Assembly (NCBI RefSeq): GCF_029674545.1
Contig: NZ_CP121354.1
Span: 6,147,001-6,211,000 of the forward strand
Reading direction: 5' to 3'
Origin: Mesorhizobium sp. WSM4904
GTDB lineage: Bacteria; Pseudomonadota; Alphaproteobacteria; Rhizobiales; Rhizobiaceae
Length of the DNA stretch: 64,000 nt
The stretch's first letter is position 1. Each line of letters begins with the position of its first letter. Shown here one piece after another: positions 53,461-62,392 of the stretch. A program made the position numbers and the translations under genes. The notes beneath the pieces were generated by a model. The model was given only the letters and a program-made list of their open reading frames with translations, had not been told where the DNA came from and ran no database searches.

Positions 53461-54369
53461 ATGGACCCGCTAGAAGGCATCGCTGCATTCACTCGCGTCG
53501 TGGACAGCGGCAGCTTCTCGGCGGCGGCGCGGCATCTCAAAATCTCCAAGTCCGCGGTGAGCGCCAACGTGCAACGGCTCGAACAACGCCTGGGCATCCG
53601 CCTGCTCAACCGCACCACGCGCCGTCTCTCGATGACCGAAGCGGGCGCGGCCTACTATCGTCACTGCGCGCGGATTCTCGCCGAAGCCGAGGCCGCGGAG
53701 CAAGCGGCGACCGCGCTGCAACGCGAGCCGCGCGGCACGCTGCGCATCTCGGCGCCCGACAGCTTCGGCTGGATGCATGTGGCGCCAGCCGTCCCGGCGT
53801 TCCTCAAGCGCTATCCAGAACTTTCCGTCGATATCAGCTTGAGTCCGGCCTATGTGAATCTCATCGACAAGGGGCTCGATCTGGCGATCCGTATCGGCGT
53901 GCTGGAGGATTCGCCCCTTGTCGTGCGCAAGCTCGCGCCATCAAGGCTCGTCGCCTGCGCGGCGCCCGCCTATCTCGAGGAGCATGGGGCACCGCGCGAG
54001 CCGAACGATCTTGCCAAGCACAATTGCCTCTGCACCGGTCTCTTGCCCTGGGGCGACGAATGGCGCCTTGTCGGCAAACGCGGCGAGGTGCGGGTGGCTG
54101 TCAGCGGCAATCTCCGCAGCAGCAGCGCCGAGACGCTGCGCGCGGCGGTGCTTCAAGGCGTCGGCATTGCCGTGCTGCCGACCTGGGCGGCAGGTGAACC
54201 GTTGCGGACCGGCGCGTTGCGGCGCGTGCTCGATGCCTGGAAACTGCCCGCGAGCACGATTTATGCCGTCTATCCCGGCAACAGGCTGATGTCGATGAAG
54301 GTGCGCGCCTTCGTCGATCACCTGGCGCGATGCTTCGGCCGAACGCCCTATTGGGACGACGGTCTTTGA
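53461..54369 (+). CDS. LysR-family transcription regulator
   Basis: 302-aa regulator: N-terminal winged helix (FTRVVDSGSFSAAARHLKISKSAVSANVQRLEQRLGIRLL and TTRRLSMTEAG) in two pieces, then a periplasmic-binding-protein-like effector domain (GTLRISAPDSFGWMHVAP, VAVSGNLRSSSAETLRAAV). The form with RRLSMTEAGAAYYRHC is of the CrgA/AaeR-like group. Probably regulates the divergent cupin gene and itself. Confidence 0.93.
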   Translation: MDPLEGIAAFTRVVDSGSFSAAARHLKISKSAVSANVQRLEQRLGIRLLNRTTRRLSMTEAGAAYYRHCARILAEAEAAEQAATALQREPRGTLRISAPDSFGWMHVAPAVPAFLKRYPELSVDISLSPAYVNLIDKGLDLAIRIGVLEDSPLVVRKLAPSRLVACAAPAYLEEHGAPREPNDLAKHNCLCTGLLPWGDEWRLVGKRGEVRVAVSGNLRSSSAETLRAAVLQGVGIAVLPTWAAGEPLRTGALRRVLDAWKLPASTIYAVYPGNRLMSMKVRAFVDHLARCFGRTPYWDDGL

Positions 54370-54534
54370 GGGCGGCCGATCCGCAGACTTATAGCGCCGC
54401 CGATATTGCTCTCATTCCCATTCGCTTGCCACCCCGCTGCAATGCGGAACGAGATCGGTGCTGTCCCGTTCCCGTTGAGGGGCAAATATCGCGGGACTGC
54501 CTGTTACTCGCGTTCTGAAACGGAGGTGCCGAAC

Positions 54535-55401
54535 ATGGTCGATCAACATCGGAAGCAGCGTGTCTGGTTTGTGACCGGAGCCTCCAGCGGTTTTGGCCGG
54601 GCTGTGAGCGAAGCCGTCCTCGACCGCGGCGACCGGCTGGTAGCCACCGCCCGGCACGTCGATGCGATACGCGGTTTTGCCGGCCGAGGCGGCGATCGGG
54701 CACTGACGCTGCCATTGGACGTCACCAGTGCGACGGCGGCAAAGGAAATAGTTGACGAGGCCGTCGCGCATTTCGGCCGGCTCGACGTGATTTTCAACAA
54801 TGCCGGATACGGTCATGTCGGCGCCATCGAAGAACTGACAGAAGAAGAACTCCGGCAACAGGTCGAGGTCGATTTCTTCGGCGTCGTGAATGTCACGCGC
54901 GCGGCGCTTCCGCATCTGCGCCGGCAGCGCTCAGGCCACTTCGTGCAGATGTCGTCGCTCAACGGCGTCGAGCCCTTGCCGGGCGGTGCTTTCTATTCCG
55001 CCGCCAAATTCGCAGTCGAGGGCTTCTCGGAAGCGCTCGCCGGCGAGGTGGCTCACCTCGGGATCAAGGTGACCATCGTCGAGCCGGCTCCGTTCCGCAC
55101 ACGATTTCTCAGCGGCGAGTCCGCTAAATGGTCGCGCCCGATGGGCGACTACGAAGCCAGCGTCGGCCGGGTGCGGCAGACGCTAAAGCAAATGGACGGC
55201 AAACAGCCGGGCGATCCTGCTCGCGCAGCGCAAGTCATCATCGAGGTCGTCGAAGCCGAGAATCCGCCCTTGCGGCTGCCGTTGGGACAGATCGCGATCG
55301 ACCACATCCGGGCGGCGCTCGATGCCGAAGCGAGGGAGCTCGACGCTTGGGCGCATGTGAGCACGTCGGTCGATTTCCCGCGCGCGAACCTGTCCGGTTA
55401 A
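54535..55401 (+). CDS. Short-chain dehydrogenase/reductase
   Basis: 288-aa classical SDR: NAD(P)-binding TGASSGFGRA, NNAGYGHVG, catalytic Ser in MSSLNG and YSAAK (Tyr-xxx-Lys). ATG 54535 has CGGAGG 8 nt upstream; the longer frame to 54406 lacks a ribosome-binding site. Substrate unknown; the C-terminal extension beyond residue 230 suggests an oxidoreductase of the 3-oxoacyl/retinol-like group. It follows the LysR gene by 165 bp. Confidence 0.9.
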   Translation: MVDQHRKQRVWFVTGASSGFGRAVSEAVLDRGDRLVATARHVDAIRGFAGRGGDRALTLPLDVTSATAAKEIVDEAVAHFGRLDVIFNNAGYGHVGAIEELTEEELRQQVEVDFFGVVNVTRAALPHLRRQRSGHFVQMSSLNGVEPLPGGAFYSAAKFAVEGFSEALAGEVAHLGIKVTIVEPAPFRTRFLSGESAKWSRPMGDYEASVGRVRQTLKQMDGKQPGDPARAAQVIIEVVEAENPPLRLPLGQIAIDHIRAALDAEARELDAWAHVSTSVDFPRANLSG

Positions 55402-55437
55402 GCACCCAGCCGCGGGCCGTCGCTTGGGGTGTCCGAG

Positions 55438-55773
55438 ATGGCTCTACGATCCACATCAGCAATTCCAGTCGGCCAAGCGCTCAAGATCACCTTCGCCACC
55501 TTCACAGCGCGGATCACCATTCACTCCGAACGCGAGCTGACCGTGGAAATCATCGCGGGCGACAATGCCGGTTTCTCCGACACCGTCGAGTATGAGGCGA
55601 TCGCGGTTCGCAAGGACGTGGTGTTTCTTTCATGGCAAGAGCATATCGGAAGCACCATCGTACACGTTCTTGATCTCACCTCCGGTCAGGCATACACCGC
55701 GGTAACATCGGCGAAAGGCGATTTCATGCGACTGACCGGTCGGATCGCAATCAAATGGGCAGGATCTATTTGA
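55438..55773 (+). CDS. MoaF-related domain protein
   Basis: 111-aa single-domain protein resembling the MoaF C-terminal domain: LKITFATFTARITIHSERE, GDNAGFSDTVEYEAI, VVFLSWQEHIGSTIVHVLDL and GDFMRLTGRI. MoaF-like proteins are lipocalin-shaped and linked to molybdenum or catecholate metabolism in some bacteria; here no linkage is visible. ATG 55438 is preferred to GTG 55429 because GGGG lies 8 nt upstream. Sits 36 bp after the SDR gene and could share its transcript. Confidence 0.7.
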   Translation: MALRSTSAIPVGQALKITFATFTARITIHSERELTVEIIAGDNAGFSDTVEYEAIAVRKDVVFLSWQEHIGSTIVHVLDLTSGQAYTAVTSAKGDFMRLTGRIAIKWAGSI

Positions 55774-56165
55774 CCGCCAGGCGCATCTTCCACACGGGAA
55801 TATGCTAAAGGTTTTCGAAGAATAGGTGCGTTTCTGCAGAATTGCATGAAATTACTATTTCATCGCTACCGACACTACTTCAGTTCTATCGGGGTCGATC
55901 GGGCGATTTTTTGATTTGGCGGCATTCGACAGCACGCCCAAGCCGCCTCGAACAGCGCCCTCCCCGCTCCAACCACGGCAATTTTTTCGTTGCAAAATCA
56001 ACGGTCATGGCAGGCTCGGAGGACATGCTGTCGATATCGTGCCCAGCGCAACGGTCCAACTCGGAACGATGGCGTCTTGCGCCACAACATCGGTTTCTTC
56101 AAGGTAGGAGTAACGACGGACATAGATGTCGTCGCTCGCCGATTCGGCCGGAAGGTTGCAGCAGG
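55774..56165. other. Leader region of the MscS-type channel gene
   Basis: 392 bp without a credible gene. It contains a perfect hairpin ATGAAAT-tact-ATTTCAT (55846-55863) and a 25-bp segment (55886-55910) that recurs at 59331-59355 with 2 differences. The promoter must be here; nothing definite can be assigned. Confidence 0.4.
55886..55910. repeat. Copy 1 of a 25-bp dispersed repeat
   Basis: CTATCGGGGTCGATCGGGCG plus ATTTT; matches 59331-59355 at 23 of 25 positions. Confidence 0.55.
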
Positions 56166-58451
56166 ATGCCACTCATGATTCGACGATTGGGAGCCAGGAA
56201 TCCGGCACGACGTCTCGGAGATCTGACTGCAATGCTTGTTCTGGTTGCGAGGCCGCTTGTCTTTGGGATCGCCCTCTTGTTGGCGGGTCCGGCACAGGCG
56301 CAGGCGCCGGCGGCCGTCCCGCCTGAAAAGGTCAACCAGCTGTTCCAGCTTCTCGACGATCCGTCAGTGAAGGCCTGGGTGGCCGAACAACGAAAGCAGG
56401 GCTCCGGGCCGACGGGAACGCCTGCCGCGGCGGGAGCTTCGCCGGCCGACGCATCGCCCGACGCCGCAGCCGCACCAGGCCAGATGAATACGATGGCATC
56501 CTCGACGCTCGATCGGATCAAGCATCACATCCAAAGAATCGTACGGACTTTGCCCTTGCTGCCAGGTCAGTTCGCGCGCGTTCGAACAGAGACCATGGAC
56601 GATATGTCCAGCAAGGGCTCGGCCGGCGTATTCATGCTGATTGCGATCTTCATCGCTGCCGGCGTGGCGCTCACCTGGGCAACGTACAGGCTCACCCGTC
56701 CGTTTCGTCTCTGGGTCATAGCGCAGCCGAAGGATACGCCCATCGGGCGGGCCAAGAAGATCGGCGGCCGTACGCTTTATTCCAGCCTGCTAATCGTCTC
56801 GTTCGCGCTGGGCAGCGCCGGCGCGTTCATGTTGTTCGACTGGCCAATGCTCATCCGCGAGATCGTGCTGACATTTCTGATGGCTGCAGTCGTCACAGCG
56901 GGTGTGCGCATGTACCTCGCAGCCATGCTCGTCCCTTCCTTCATGAAGGTCGAGAACGCCGTCGAGGTTCGGGCTTTGCCGATCACCAACGAAACGGCCG
57001 ACCATTGGTTCTATTGGCTACCCCGGATCGTCGGCGTCTTCGCCTTCTTCGCCGCTGCGTTCACCCTCTTGCCGGGTCTCGGCATCGATCGGGACGGAAT
57101 GCTGGTCCTGTCAACGGGCGCCGATTTGGTACTGCTGTTGCTGTTGCTGCTTGCCGTTTGGCGCCGGCCAAGAATCGAGCAGGAGAGTGCGCACCACCAC
57201 GCGGAAGCGACATGGTTGTTGACATCCTATTTCGTCGCCCTGTTCCTGCTGCGCATCACCGGCCTCACTATATTGTTCTGGTTTACCTTCGCCGCATTCT
57301 TCCTGCCTTTGGCAGTCGTGCTGACGCAGCGCGGGGTCAATTTCGTCCTGCGGCCGGGTTCGGAAGATGCCGGCCGGCCTACGATCCCGGCGGTGACGAT
57401 CGCTGTCATCGATCGGGGAGTCCGGATGATCCTGATCCTGACGGCGGCTTATTTTCTCGCGCGTGTCTGGGGCCTGGACATGCAGTCGATGCGGGACAGC
57501 GATACGACGACGACGGTCGTATTGCGCGGCTTGATCAATGTCATGGTCATTGCGCTCGCAGCCGATTTCGGCTGGTCGATCATCAAAGCCTTGATCGAAC
57601 GAAAGCTGGGCATCGAAACCTCGCACGCGGTGATTGACGACGAGGAGGTCCCGATCCTCGATCCGCAGCAGGCGCGGCTGCGCACGCTCTTGCCGATCAT
57701 CCAGAACATTCTGCTGGCGGTAATCGTCGTGATGGCGGTGCTGATGATGCTCGCCTCAATGGGTATCGAGATCGGCCCGCTGATTGCCGGCGCCGGCGTT
57801 GTTGGCGTCGCTGTAGGATTTGGAGCTCAAACCATAGTCAAGGACGTCATTTCGGGCGTGTTTTTTCTGCTCGATGATGCGTTTCGTGTCGGCGAATACA
57901 TTACATCCGGCCGTTATGTGGGCACGGTGGAGAGCTTTTCGCTGCGCTCGGTGAAGCTGCGCCACCATCGTGGCCCGCTGTTCACAATACCTTTCGGTGA
58001 GCTCGGAGCGGTCCAGAACCAGAGCCGCGACTGGGTCACCGACAAATTCAACATCACCGTCGGTTACGACACCGATATCGACTTCGCTCGCAGGCTGATC
58101 AAGCGGATCGGCCTCGAACTGGCGGAAGATCCCGAATTCAAACCCTGGGTACTCTCGCCGATCAAGATGCAGGGCGTGCAGGAATTCGGCGAATACGGCA
58201 TCGTCTTGAGGGTCAAGGTCACGACCAGACCGGGAGGCGCCTTCAATATGAAACGAAAATTCTATGTACGCATTCGCCAAGTCTTCAAGGAGCAGGGCAT
58301 CGAACTGCCATTCCCGACCGTCCACGTCGAGGGGCTACAGAACCCACGTGCAGCCGAGAACGCGCCGTTGCAGGTCACACCCGAGCTGAAACTGGCCGTC
58401 GCGCAGTCCCACACCAATCGGCGCAGGAAAAAAACCAGCACAACGGAGTAG
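56166..58451 (+). CDS. Large MscS-family mechanosensitive channel
   Basis: 761-aa channel with an N-terminal signal/anchor (LVLVARPLVFGIALLLAGPAQAQ-like, residues 28-49), a periplasmic linker, about ten further membrane helices and the MscS pore: GAGVVGVAVGFGAQTIVKDVISG, then FLLDDAFRVGEYI and the beta domain GTVESFSLRSVKLR. The C-terminus ends in the usual MscS alpha-beta domain and a basic tail NRRRKKTS. It releases solutes on hypo-osmotic shock. ATG 56166 is chosen for GGAAGG 10 nt upstream; ATG 56175 is possible. Confidence 0.9.
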   Translation: MPLMIRRLGARNPARRLGDLTAMLVLVARPLVFGIALLLAGPAQAQAPAAVPPEKVNQLFQLLDDPSVKAWVAEQRKQGSGPTGTPAAAGASPADASPDAAAAPGQMNTMASSTLDRIKHHIQRIVRTLPLLPGQFARVRTETMDDMSSKGSAGVFMLIAIFIAAGVALTWATYRLTRPFRLWVIAQPKDTPIGRAKKIGGRTLYSSLLIVSFALGSAGAFMLFDWPMLIREIVLTFLMAAVVTAGVRMYLAAMLVPSFMKVENAVEVRALPITNETADHWFYWLPRIVGVFAFFAAAFTLLPGLGIDRDGMLVLSTGADLVLLLLLLLAVWRRPRIEQESAHHHAEATWLLTSYFVALFLLRITGLTILFWFTFAAFFLPLAVVLTQRGVNFVLRPGSEDAGRPTIPAVTIAVIDRGVRMILILTAAYFLARVWGLDMQSMRDSDTTTTVVLRGLINVMVIALAADFGWSIIKALIERKLGIETSHAVIDDEEVPILDPQQARLRTLLPIIQNILLAVIVVMAVLMMLASMGIEIGPLIAGAGVVGVAVGFGAQTIVKDVISGVFFLLDDAFRVGEYITSGRYVGTVESFSLRSVKLRHHRGPLFTIPFGELGAVQNQSRDWVTDKFNITVGYDTDIDFARRLIKRIGLELAEDPEFKPWVLSPIKMQGVQEFGEYGIVLRVKVTTRPGGAFNMKRKFYVRIRQVFKEQGIELPFPTVHVEGLQNPRAAENAPLQVTPELKLAVAQSHTNRRRKKTSTTE

Positions 58452-58530
58452 GAAAGCTGTGGCAGAGGTGATGTTGGCCTCAAACTCCACGCGCCGATAG
58501 CTGCCGAACTTACAGCGACGGAGGTGCAGC

Positions 58531-59091
58531 ATGGAGATGGCGTATCGAGAGCGGTGGCAGGCTGAGATTGCCGCGCTGCAGAAGATCTTGTCCGAGTTTG
58601 ACCTAAGTGAGGAGTGCAAGTGGGGAAAGCCCTGCTACACGCTGGCTGGAAAAAATATCGTCATCATTCAGGGCTTCAAAGAATATTGCGCGTTGGGCTT
58701 CTTTCAGGGTGCGCTGCTGAAGGACCCCAAGAAGCTGCTGGTGCAGCTCGGGCAGGTTCAGGCAGCGCGGGTGATGAAGTTCACCAGCGCCAAGGAGATT
58801 GCGACGAAAGCGAACACTATCAAGGCCTATGTGCACGAGGCCGTAGCGGCCGAGAAGGCCGGAATGAAGGTTGAGACGAAGCCCCTAGAGGTTCCCGTGC
58901 CTGAGGAGCTGAGGGAGAAGTTCCGCAACGATCCGCGGTTCAAGCGCGCGTTCGAGGCGCTGACGCCGGGTCGGCAAAGAGGATATCTGTTTCACTTCGC
59001 CAGCGCGAAGCAGTCTGGGACACGGACCGCGCGGATCGAGAAGGCGATGCCTGCGATTTTCGAAGGACGAGGGTTCCTGGAGCGGCGATAG
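58531..59091 (+). CDS. YdeI/OmpD-associated family protein (DUF1801-like)
   Basis: 186-aa protein: an N-terminal DUF1801 domain (EECKWGKPCYTLAGKNIVII, FKEYCALGFFQGALLKDP, GQVQAARVMKFTSAKEI) and a C-terminal YdeI-type segment (PEELREKFRNDPRFKRAFEAL, RRYLFHF-like RGYLFHFASAKQSGTRTARIE). Members respond to antimicrobial peptides or are of unknown function. CGGAGG sits 8 nt before ATG 58531. It follows the MscS gene by 79 bp. Confidence 0.88.
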   Translation: MEMAYRERWQAEIAALQKILSEFDLSEECKWGKPCYTLAGKNIVIIQGFKEYCALGFFQGALLKDPKKLLVQLGQVQAARVMKFTSAKEIATKANTIKAYVHEAVAAEKAGMKVETKPLEVPVPEELREKFRNDPRFKRAFEALTPGRQRGYLFHFASAKQSGTRTARIEKAMPAIFEGRGFLERR

Positions 59092-59255
59092 AGAGCGGCG
59101 ATAGATCGTGAAACTGTTGATGTGTACCGAGTGATAGTCTTCTTAACGGTATCCGACGCTGCGTGCCCTTACTCCCCACTCGATCGTTCTGAGTCATCGT
59201 AATGCGCTGATTTGGCACTGCAATTTATTTCTGCGTACAACGAAGAGCCGTCTCG

Positions 59256-59300
59256 CCGATCCGTCAGAAATTTGCGCTCCTGATTTCAAACACGAATTTC
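59256..59300. repeat. Degenerate repeat, copy 1
   Basis: CGTCAGAAATTTGCGCTCCT followed by GATTTC and GAATTTC; aligns with the segment at about 61079-61122. Confidence 0.5.
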
Positions 59301-59330
59301 GACGATCCGCGATCTGCTCGGTTTCAAAGA

Positions 59331-59355
59331 CTATCGGCGTCGATCGGTCGATTTT
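59331..59355. repeat. Copy 2 of a 25-bp dispersed repeat
   Basis: CTATCGGCGTCGATCGGTCG plus ATTTT; 23 of 25 positions match 55886-55910. Confidence 0.55.
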
Positions 59356-59475
59356 GGTCCACTGTCGCTCGTTGGACCATGCGCGGCATGAAAGCCGGGC
59401 AGCTCCCTCAGCTGCATTCAGTCGGCTTTGCGAAATGCGTGAACATGAAGATCGTGTCGACGATCTGCGCGCCAC

Positions 59476-59841
59476 TCATTTCTTCTTGAACTCAAACAGT
59501 TCAACCAGATTGCCCGACGGATCTTCCAGAAGTCTGGCGCGACCAGCTCCCGCCTCGCTGATTTCTCCTCTGAATTTGGCGCCAATATCGTTCAACCGAC
59601 CGACGACGGCGTCTATGTCTTTCGTGACAATCATGAATCGGTTCCATCCGCCGGGCTCTGGTTTACCGCCAGCAGTTCCCCCACTGCCTGCCCCGGGAGC
59701 GCTAAGGTAAAGCGTGAGATCATCGCGAATGAGCGCTGCAAACTTGCCAGGGTTGTGCATGGCGACCTCGAACTCGAGTTTATCGCGATAAAACACGACC
59801 GAACTATCAACGTCCGTCACAATGTATCGAATGGATGCCAT
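59476..59841 (-). CDS. VOC-family (glyoxalase/bleomycin-resistance-like) protein
   Basis: 121-aa vicinal-oxygen-chelate protein: IRYIVTDVDSSVVFYRDKLEF opening the first beta-alpha-beta-beta-beta module, RFMIVTKDIDAVVGRLNDIG the second, and RLLEDPSGNLVELFEF the conserved C-terminal strand with the Glu ligand. ATG 59841 is preferred; AAGGAG lies just upstream. Substrate unknown. Faces the YdeI-like gene. Confidence 0.9.
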   Translation of the reverse strand: MASIRYIVTDVDSSVVFYRDKLEFEVAMHNPGKFAALIRDDLTLYLSAPGAGSGGTAGGKPEPGGWNRFMIVTKDIDAVVGRLNDIGAKFRGEISEAGAGRARLLEDPSGNLVELFEFKKK

Positions 59842-60098
59842 CGTCCGTTCTCCTTTCACCATAGAAGGGGAACGGACTCATGCGAATGCAGTTGCCTTGA
59901 CATTGGCGATCACGGCCAACAGTCGGCCAGCCGGCTGATAAGAAACAGCTAGCCTTCTAAAGCCTGCGAATCGCGTCGCTCGATTTCTTTCGCCCACGCG
60001 ATTGCGAGCGCGAGTCTCAGGCGCGAAAAAACTGCGGAAACCCTCGCTCAGATGAGGCGTTCATTCATGAACCGACGCATGAATCAGGCGCATGAATT
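59842..60098. promoter_or_regulatory. Divergent region with CATGAAT repeats before the SDR gene
   Basis: 257 bp between the divergent VOC and SDR genes. CATGAAT occurs twice and once inverted (ATTCATG) in 60062-60096, including TTCATGAACC and GCATGAATC, a pattern like a TetR- or MarR-type operator. Its last copy overlaps the SDR start. No promoter boxes assigned. Confidence 0.4.
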
Positions 60099-60884
60099 AT
60101 GAGTAGGCGCGTAGCTATCGTAACTGGTGCAGGACGTGGCCTTGGGCGCGTCATGGCGACGGCTCTGCTGAACGCAGGTCATCGCGTATTTTTGACGTCG
60201 ACAGATATTGAGTCGCTTGACGAGACACGGCGCGCCAGCGGAGCGGGCGAGCGCGCTGCCGTGAAGACTGCCAATCTCGGCAATGAACGAGAGCTGGCTG
60301 AGCTAGTCGATGCCGCCATGCACGCGTTCGGGCGCGTCGATGTCCTTGTCAGCAATGCAGGCATTCCAAACCCAGCGGTACGACGACCGCTCGACGTCAC
60401 ACCGGATCAGTTGCGGCGGTTGTTCGAGATCAACACCCTTGCCTCGATCAATTTGATCCGACTGGTCGTCCCCGGCATGGTTGCGCGCAGATGGGGTCGT
60501 ATCATCTTCATCTCCACCAGCCTCGATACCATGCTCGATCCAGATCATGTCGCGTACGGAATGACCAAGGCGGCTGGAGAATCCTTCATCGCGGCTCTCG
60601 CAACGTCCTTTCAGTCGACGGGGGTCACGGCCAACGTGCTCTTGCCCGGCGGCGCCGTTGCAACCAGGATGGCGGCAGGTGTCGCGGACCCAAAGGACCT
60701 GCTTCAGCCTGAAATCATGGCGGCGCCCATTGCATGGCTGGCGTCGGACGATTCGAACAATGTAACCGGCCGGCGGTTCATCGCCGCAAAGTGGAATACC
60801 GCCCTCAATCACGCTCAAGCGGCGCAGGCCGCAAGCGCGCCGGCTGCATGGGGCGGCTATGGCGACAAAAGTATCAAACCGTAA
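60099..60884 (+). CDS. Short-chain dehydrogenase/reductase
   Basis: 261-aa classical SDR: TGAGRGLGRVMA for cofactor binding, SNAGIPNP, catalytic Ser in FISTSLD and YGMTK. ATG 60099 is clean. An alanine-rich tail (ALNHAQAAQAASAPAAWGG) is unusual. Substrate unknown; likely a quinone or keto-acid reductase. Preceded by CATGAAT repeats that may be its operator. Confidence 0.9.
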   Translation: MSRRVAIVTGAGRGLGRVMATALLNAGHRVFLTSTDIESLDETRRASGAGERAAVKTANLGNERELAELVDAAMHAFGRVDVLVSNAGIPNPAVRRPLDVTPDQLRRLFEINTLASINLIRLVVPGMVARRWGRIIFISTSLDTMLDPDHVAYGMTKAAGESFIAALATSFQSTGVTANVLLPGGAVATRMAAGVADPKDLLQPEIMAAPIAWLASDDSNNVTGRRFIAAKWNTALNHAQAAQAASAPAAWGGYGDKSIKP

Positions 60885-61167
60885 AGAGACCGTAGCGCTC
60901 AGATCGATCGACAATTATCGACTACGTTCGCTCGGGTGCCCGCCTACGATATCCAGCACTATTCAAATTTACACTGCAATACTCCCGCTCATTCCCACTC
61001 GATTGTCCGGCGCCATAACAACCATCTGAATTCATTGCAGAAAATATTTTTCCATTCAAATACTACCGGCTCGGGACCCGTCAGGAATTTACAATCCTGA
61101 TTTCGTTTAAGAATTTCCGCCCAGCGCCGCGGACCATCTATCGACTATTATCGGCTCTTGTGCGCCA
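60885..61167. other. Gap between SDR and truncated MFS genes
   Basis: 283 bp, AT-richer than the surroundings, containing degenerate repeat copy 2 (61079-61122). No ORF or terminator of note on the plus strand. Confidence 0.4.
61079..61122. repeat. Degenerate repeat, copy 2
   Basis: CGTCAGGAATTTACAATCCT, GATTTC and GAATTTCC; aligns with about 59256-59300 with identical blocks of 6, 5, 10 and 7 bases. Confidence 0.5.
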
Positions 61168-61836
61168 TTACAGGTCTGACGTCCAAACCCATGTCACACC
61201 CAAAAGTACCGTCAGCGTTGGCAGGATCGGAGACCTACGCGAATGGGCAAAGTCTGCATCAAAAATCCTCCAACCACTGGAGGATAGGCGTTTCACTTGA
61301 CGCAGGCGCCCGCCCCCAACGAACATTGCGACGCCTGTGCCGAACGCCGCGCCGAGCGAAAATATCCCGAGCGCAATACCGCGCCGTCGGGAAGAAAAGC
61401 TGTCGAAAATCAGCGCCGAGGCTGCCGGGATCAGCGCCGCCTCGCCGAGGCCCACCGCGACCCTCGCGGCAAAAAAGCTCCAGAAGTCGCCAGCGACCCC
61501 ACAGGCAATCGTCGCTACGGACCAGAGCGCAATGCCGGTCATGATTACATTGCGGCGGTTAGCCCAATCGGCGAGCCGGCCGCACGGTAAAGTTGCCAGG
61601 GCGAAGATCACGGCAAATCCGGCGCCTTGCAGCAGGCTCACCTCAAAGTCCGTCAAAATCAGATCTGCGCGAATGGGATCGACCACGAGATTGATGACGA
61701 GTCGGTCGGTGAAGGAAATCAGCAAGGCAAGGCACAGAACGATGACCGTGTACCAACCGGCAGTCGTAGAAACATTCTGTTCCGTACTAGGCCTGTCATC
61801 GTCCAATAGAGTGTACCCCACGGCACCCTCGACCAT
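61168..61836 (-). pseudogene. Truncated MFS transporter (N-terminal half)
   Basis: 222-residue frame holding only the first half of a major facilitator: LALLISFTDRLVINLVVDPIR (TM1), FAVIFALATLPCGRLADWANRRNVIM (motif A) and TM3-TM6 up to LGAAFGTGVAMFVGGG. It then runs into about 60 non-hydrophobic residues (RLRQVKRLSSSGWRIFDADF...) before the stop. Normal MFS proteins have 12 helices and 400+ residues. ATG 61836 starts the homology. A typical terminator hairpin lies inside the odd tail (61261-61286). A deletion has probably fused the gene to foreign sequence; unlikely to be a working transporter. Confidence 0.8.
61261..61286 (-). terminator. Rho-independent terminator within the truncated MFS frame
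   Basis: On the minus strand, ATCCTCCA / TGGAGGAT form a perfect 8-bp stem with a 5-nt loop, followed by TTTTT. Located about 75 codons after the last transporter helix and inside the reading frame. Confidence 0.75.
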
Positions 61837-62392
61837 CCTTAAATCCTCGCGCAAAAAGCAACCGGTGGCAAATGGAGTGGCCAAGGAACACAATGAAGCG
61901 TCGAACGTGACGAACCTAGTCCTGCTTAGTATGGCAGCCCCGGCCACGCGTGAGCGTGTCGTGTTGCATGCGCTAGGGAAGCGGAGAGATTGGTGCATCG
62001 GTCGACAGGGTAGCATGGCGAGTTCCTCTCGTTGAAAGGAACTCGACGGTCGACGCCTCTAGTCGATGGGTTCTTGGGGTTCGTTTTGCCGTTACCAAGA
62101 GGTGGATTTGAACGCGCGGCCGCTTTCGGTTGCCTCTGCCCCCGGGCGGAACGACTGAGATTGGGCGCGAAACCGCCATTCCGCAGCAGAGAACTGCGGC
62201 CGGCGAGTGGCTGGCCGGGCTTCTTGAATCAACTTTGGCGAGCTGCTCTGTAGGCTATTAACACGACAGTTATGTTGGTCGCCGAGCATTTGTGGGCCGA
62301 GATGAAGTTCGATCGTTCGACCCGCCACCTCGTTAACAAGTACCTAAGCCGGGCTTGGCGGGAGCGTGAAGACTCCCACCAAGCCGGTTTTG
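61837..62392. other. Gap between truncated MFS and sugar ABC genes
   Basis: 556 bp without a convincing gene. It may hold remnants of coding DNA: several short frames of rhizobial-looking composition cross it but none has a start, ribosome-binding site or recognisable domain. The minus-strand hairpin at 62353-62384 belongs to the sugar ABC operon. Confidence 0.4.
62353..62384 (-). terminator. Hairpin after the sugar-binding protein gene
   Basis: GCTTGGTGGGAG / CTCCCGCCAAGC (11 of 12 paired, minus-strand reading) with an 8-nt loop, 10 bases after the stop. No T tract on the minus side; on the plus side it is followed by GGTTTTG. A terminator or mRNA 3'-end stabiliser. Confidence 0.55.

Larger units (their letters stand above)
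59092..59475. other. Gap between YdeI-like and VOC genes
   Basis: 384 bp between convergent genes with no credible ORF. It holds a degenerate repeat at about 59256-59300 related to 61079-61122, and copy 2 of the 25-bp repeat (59331-59355). Otherwise nothing is seen. Confidence 0.45.
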
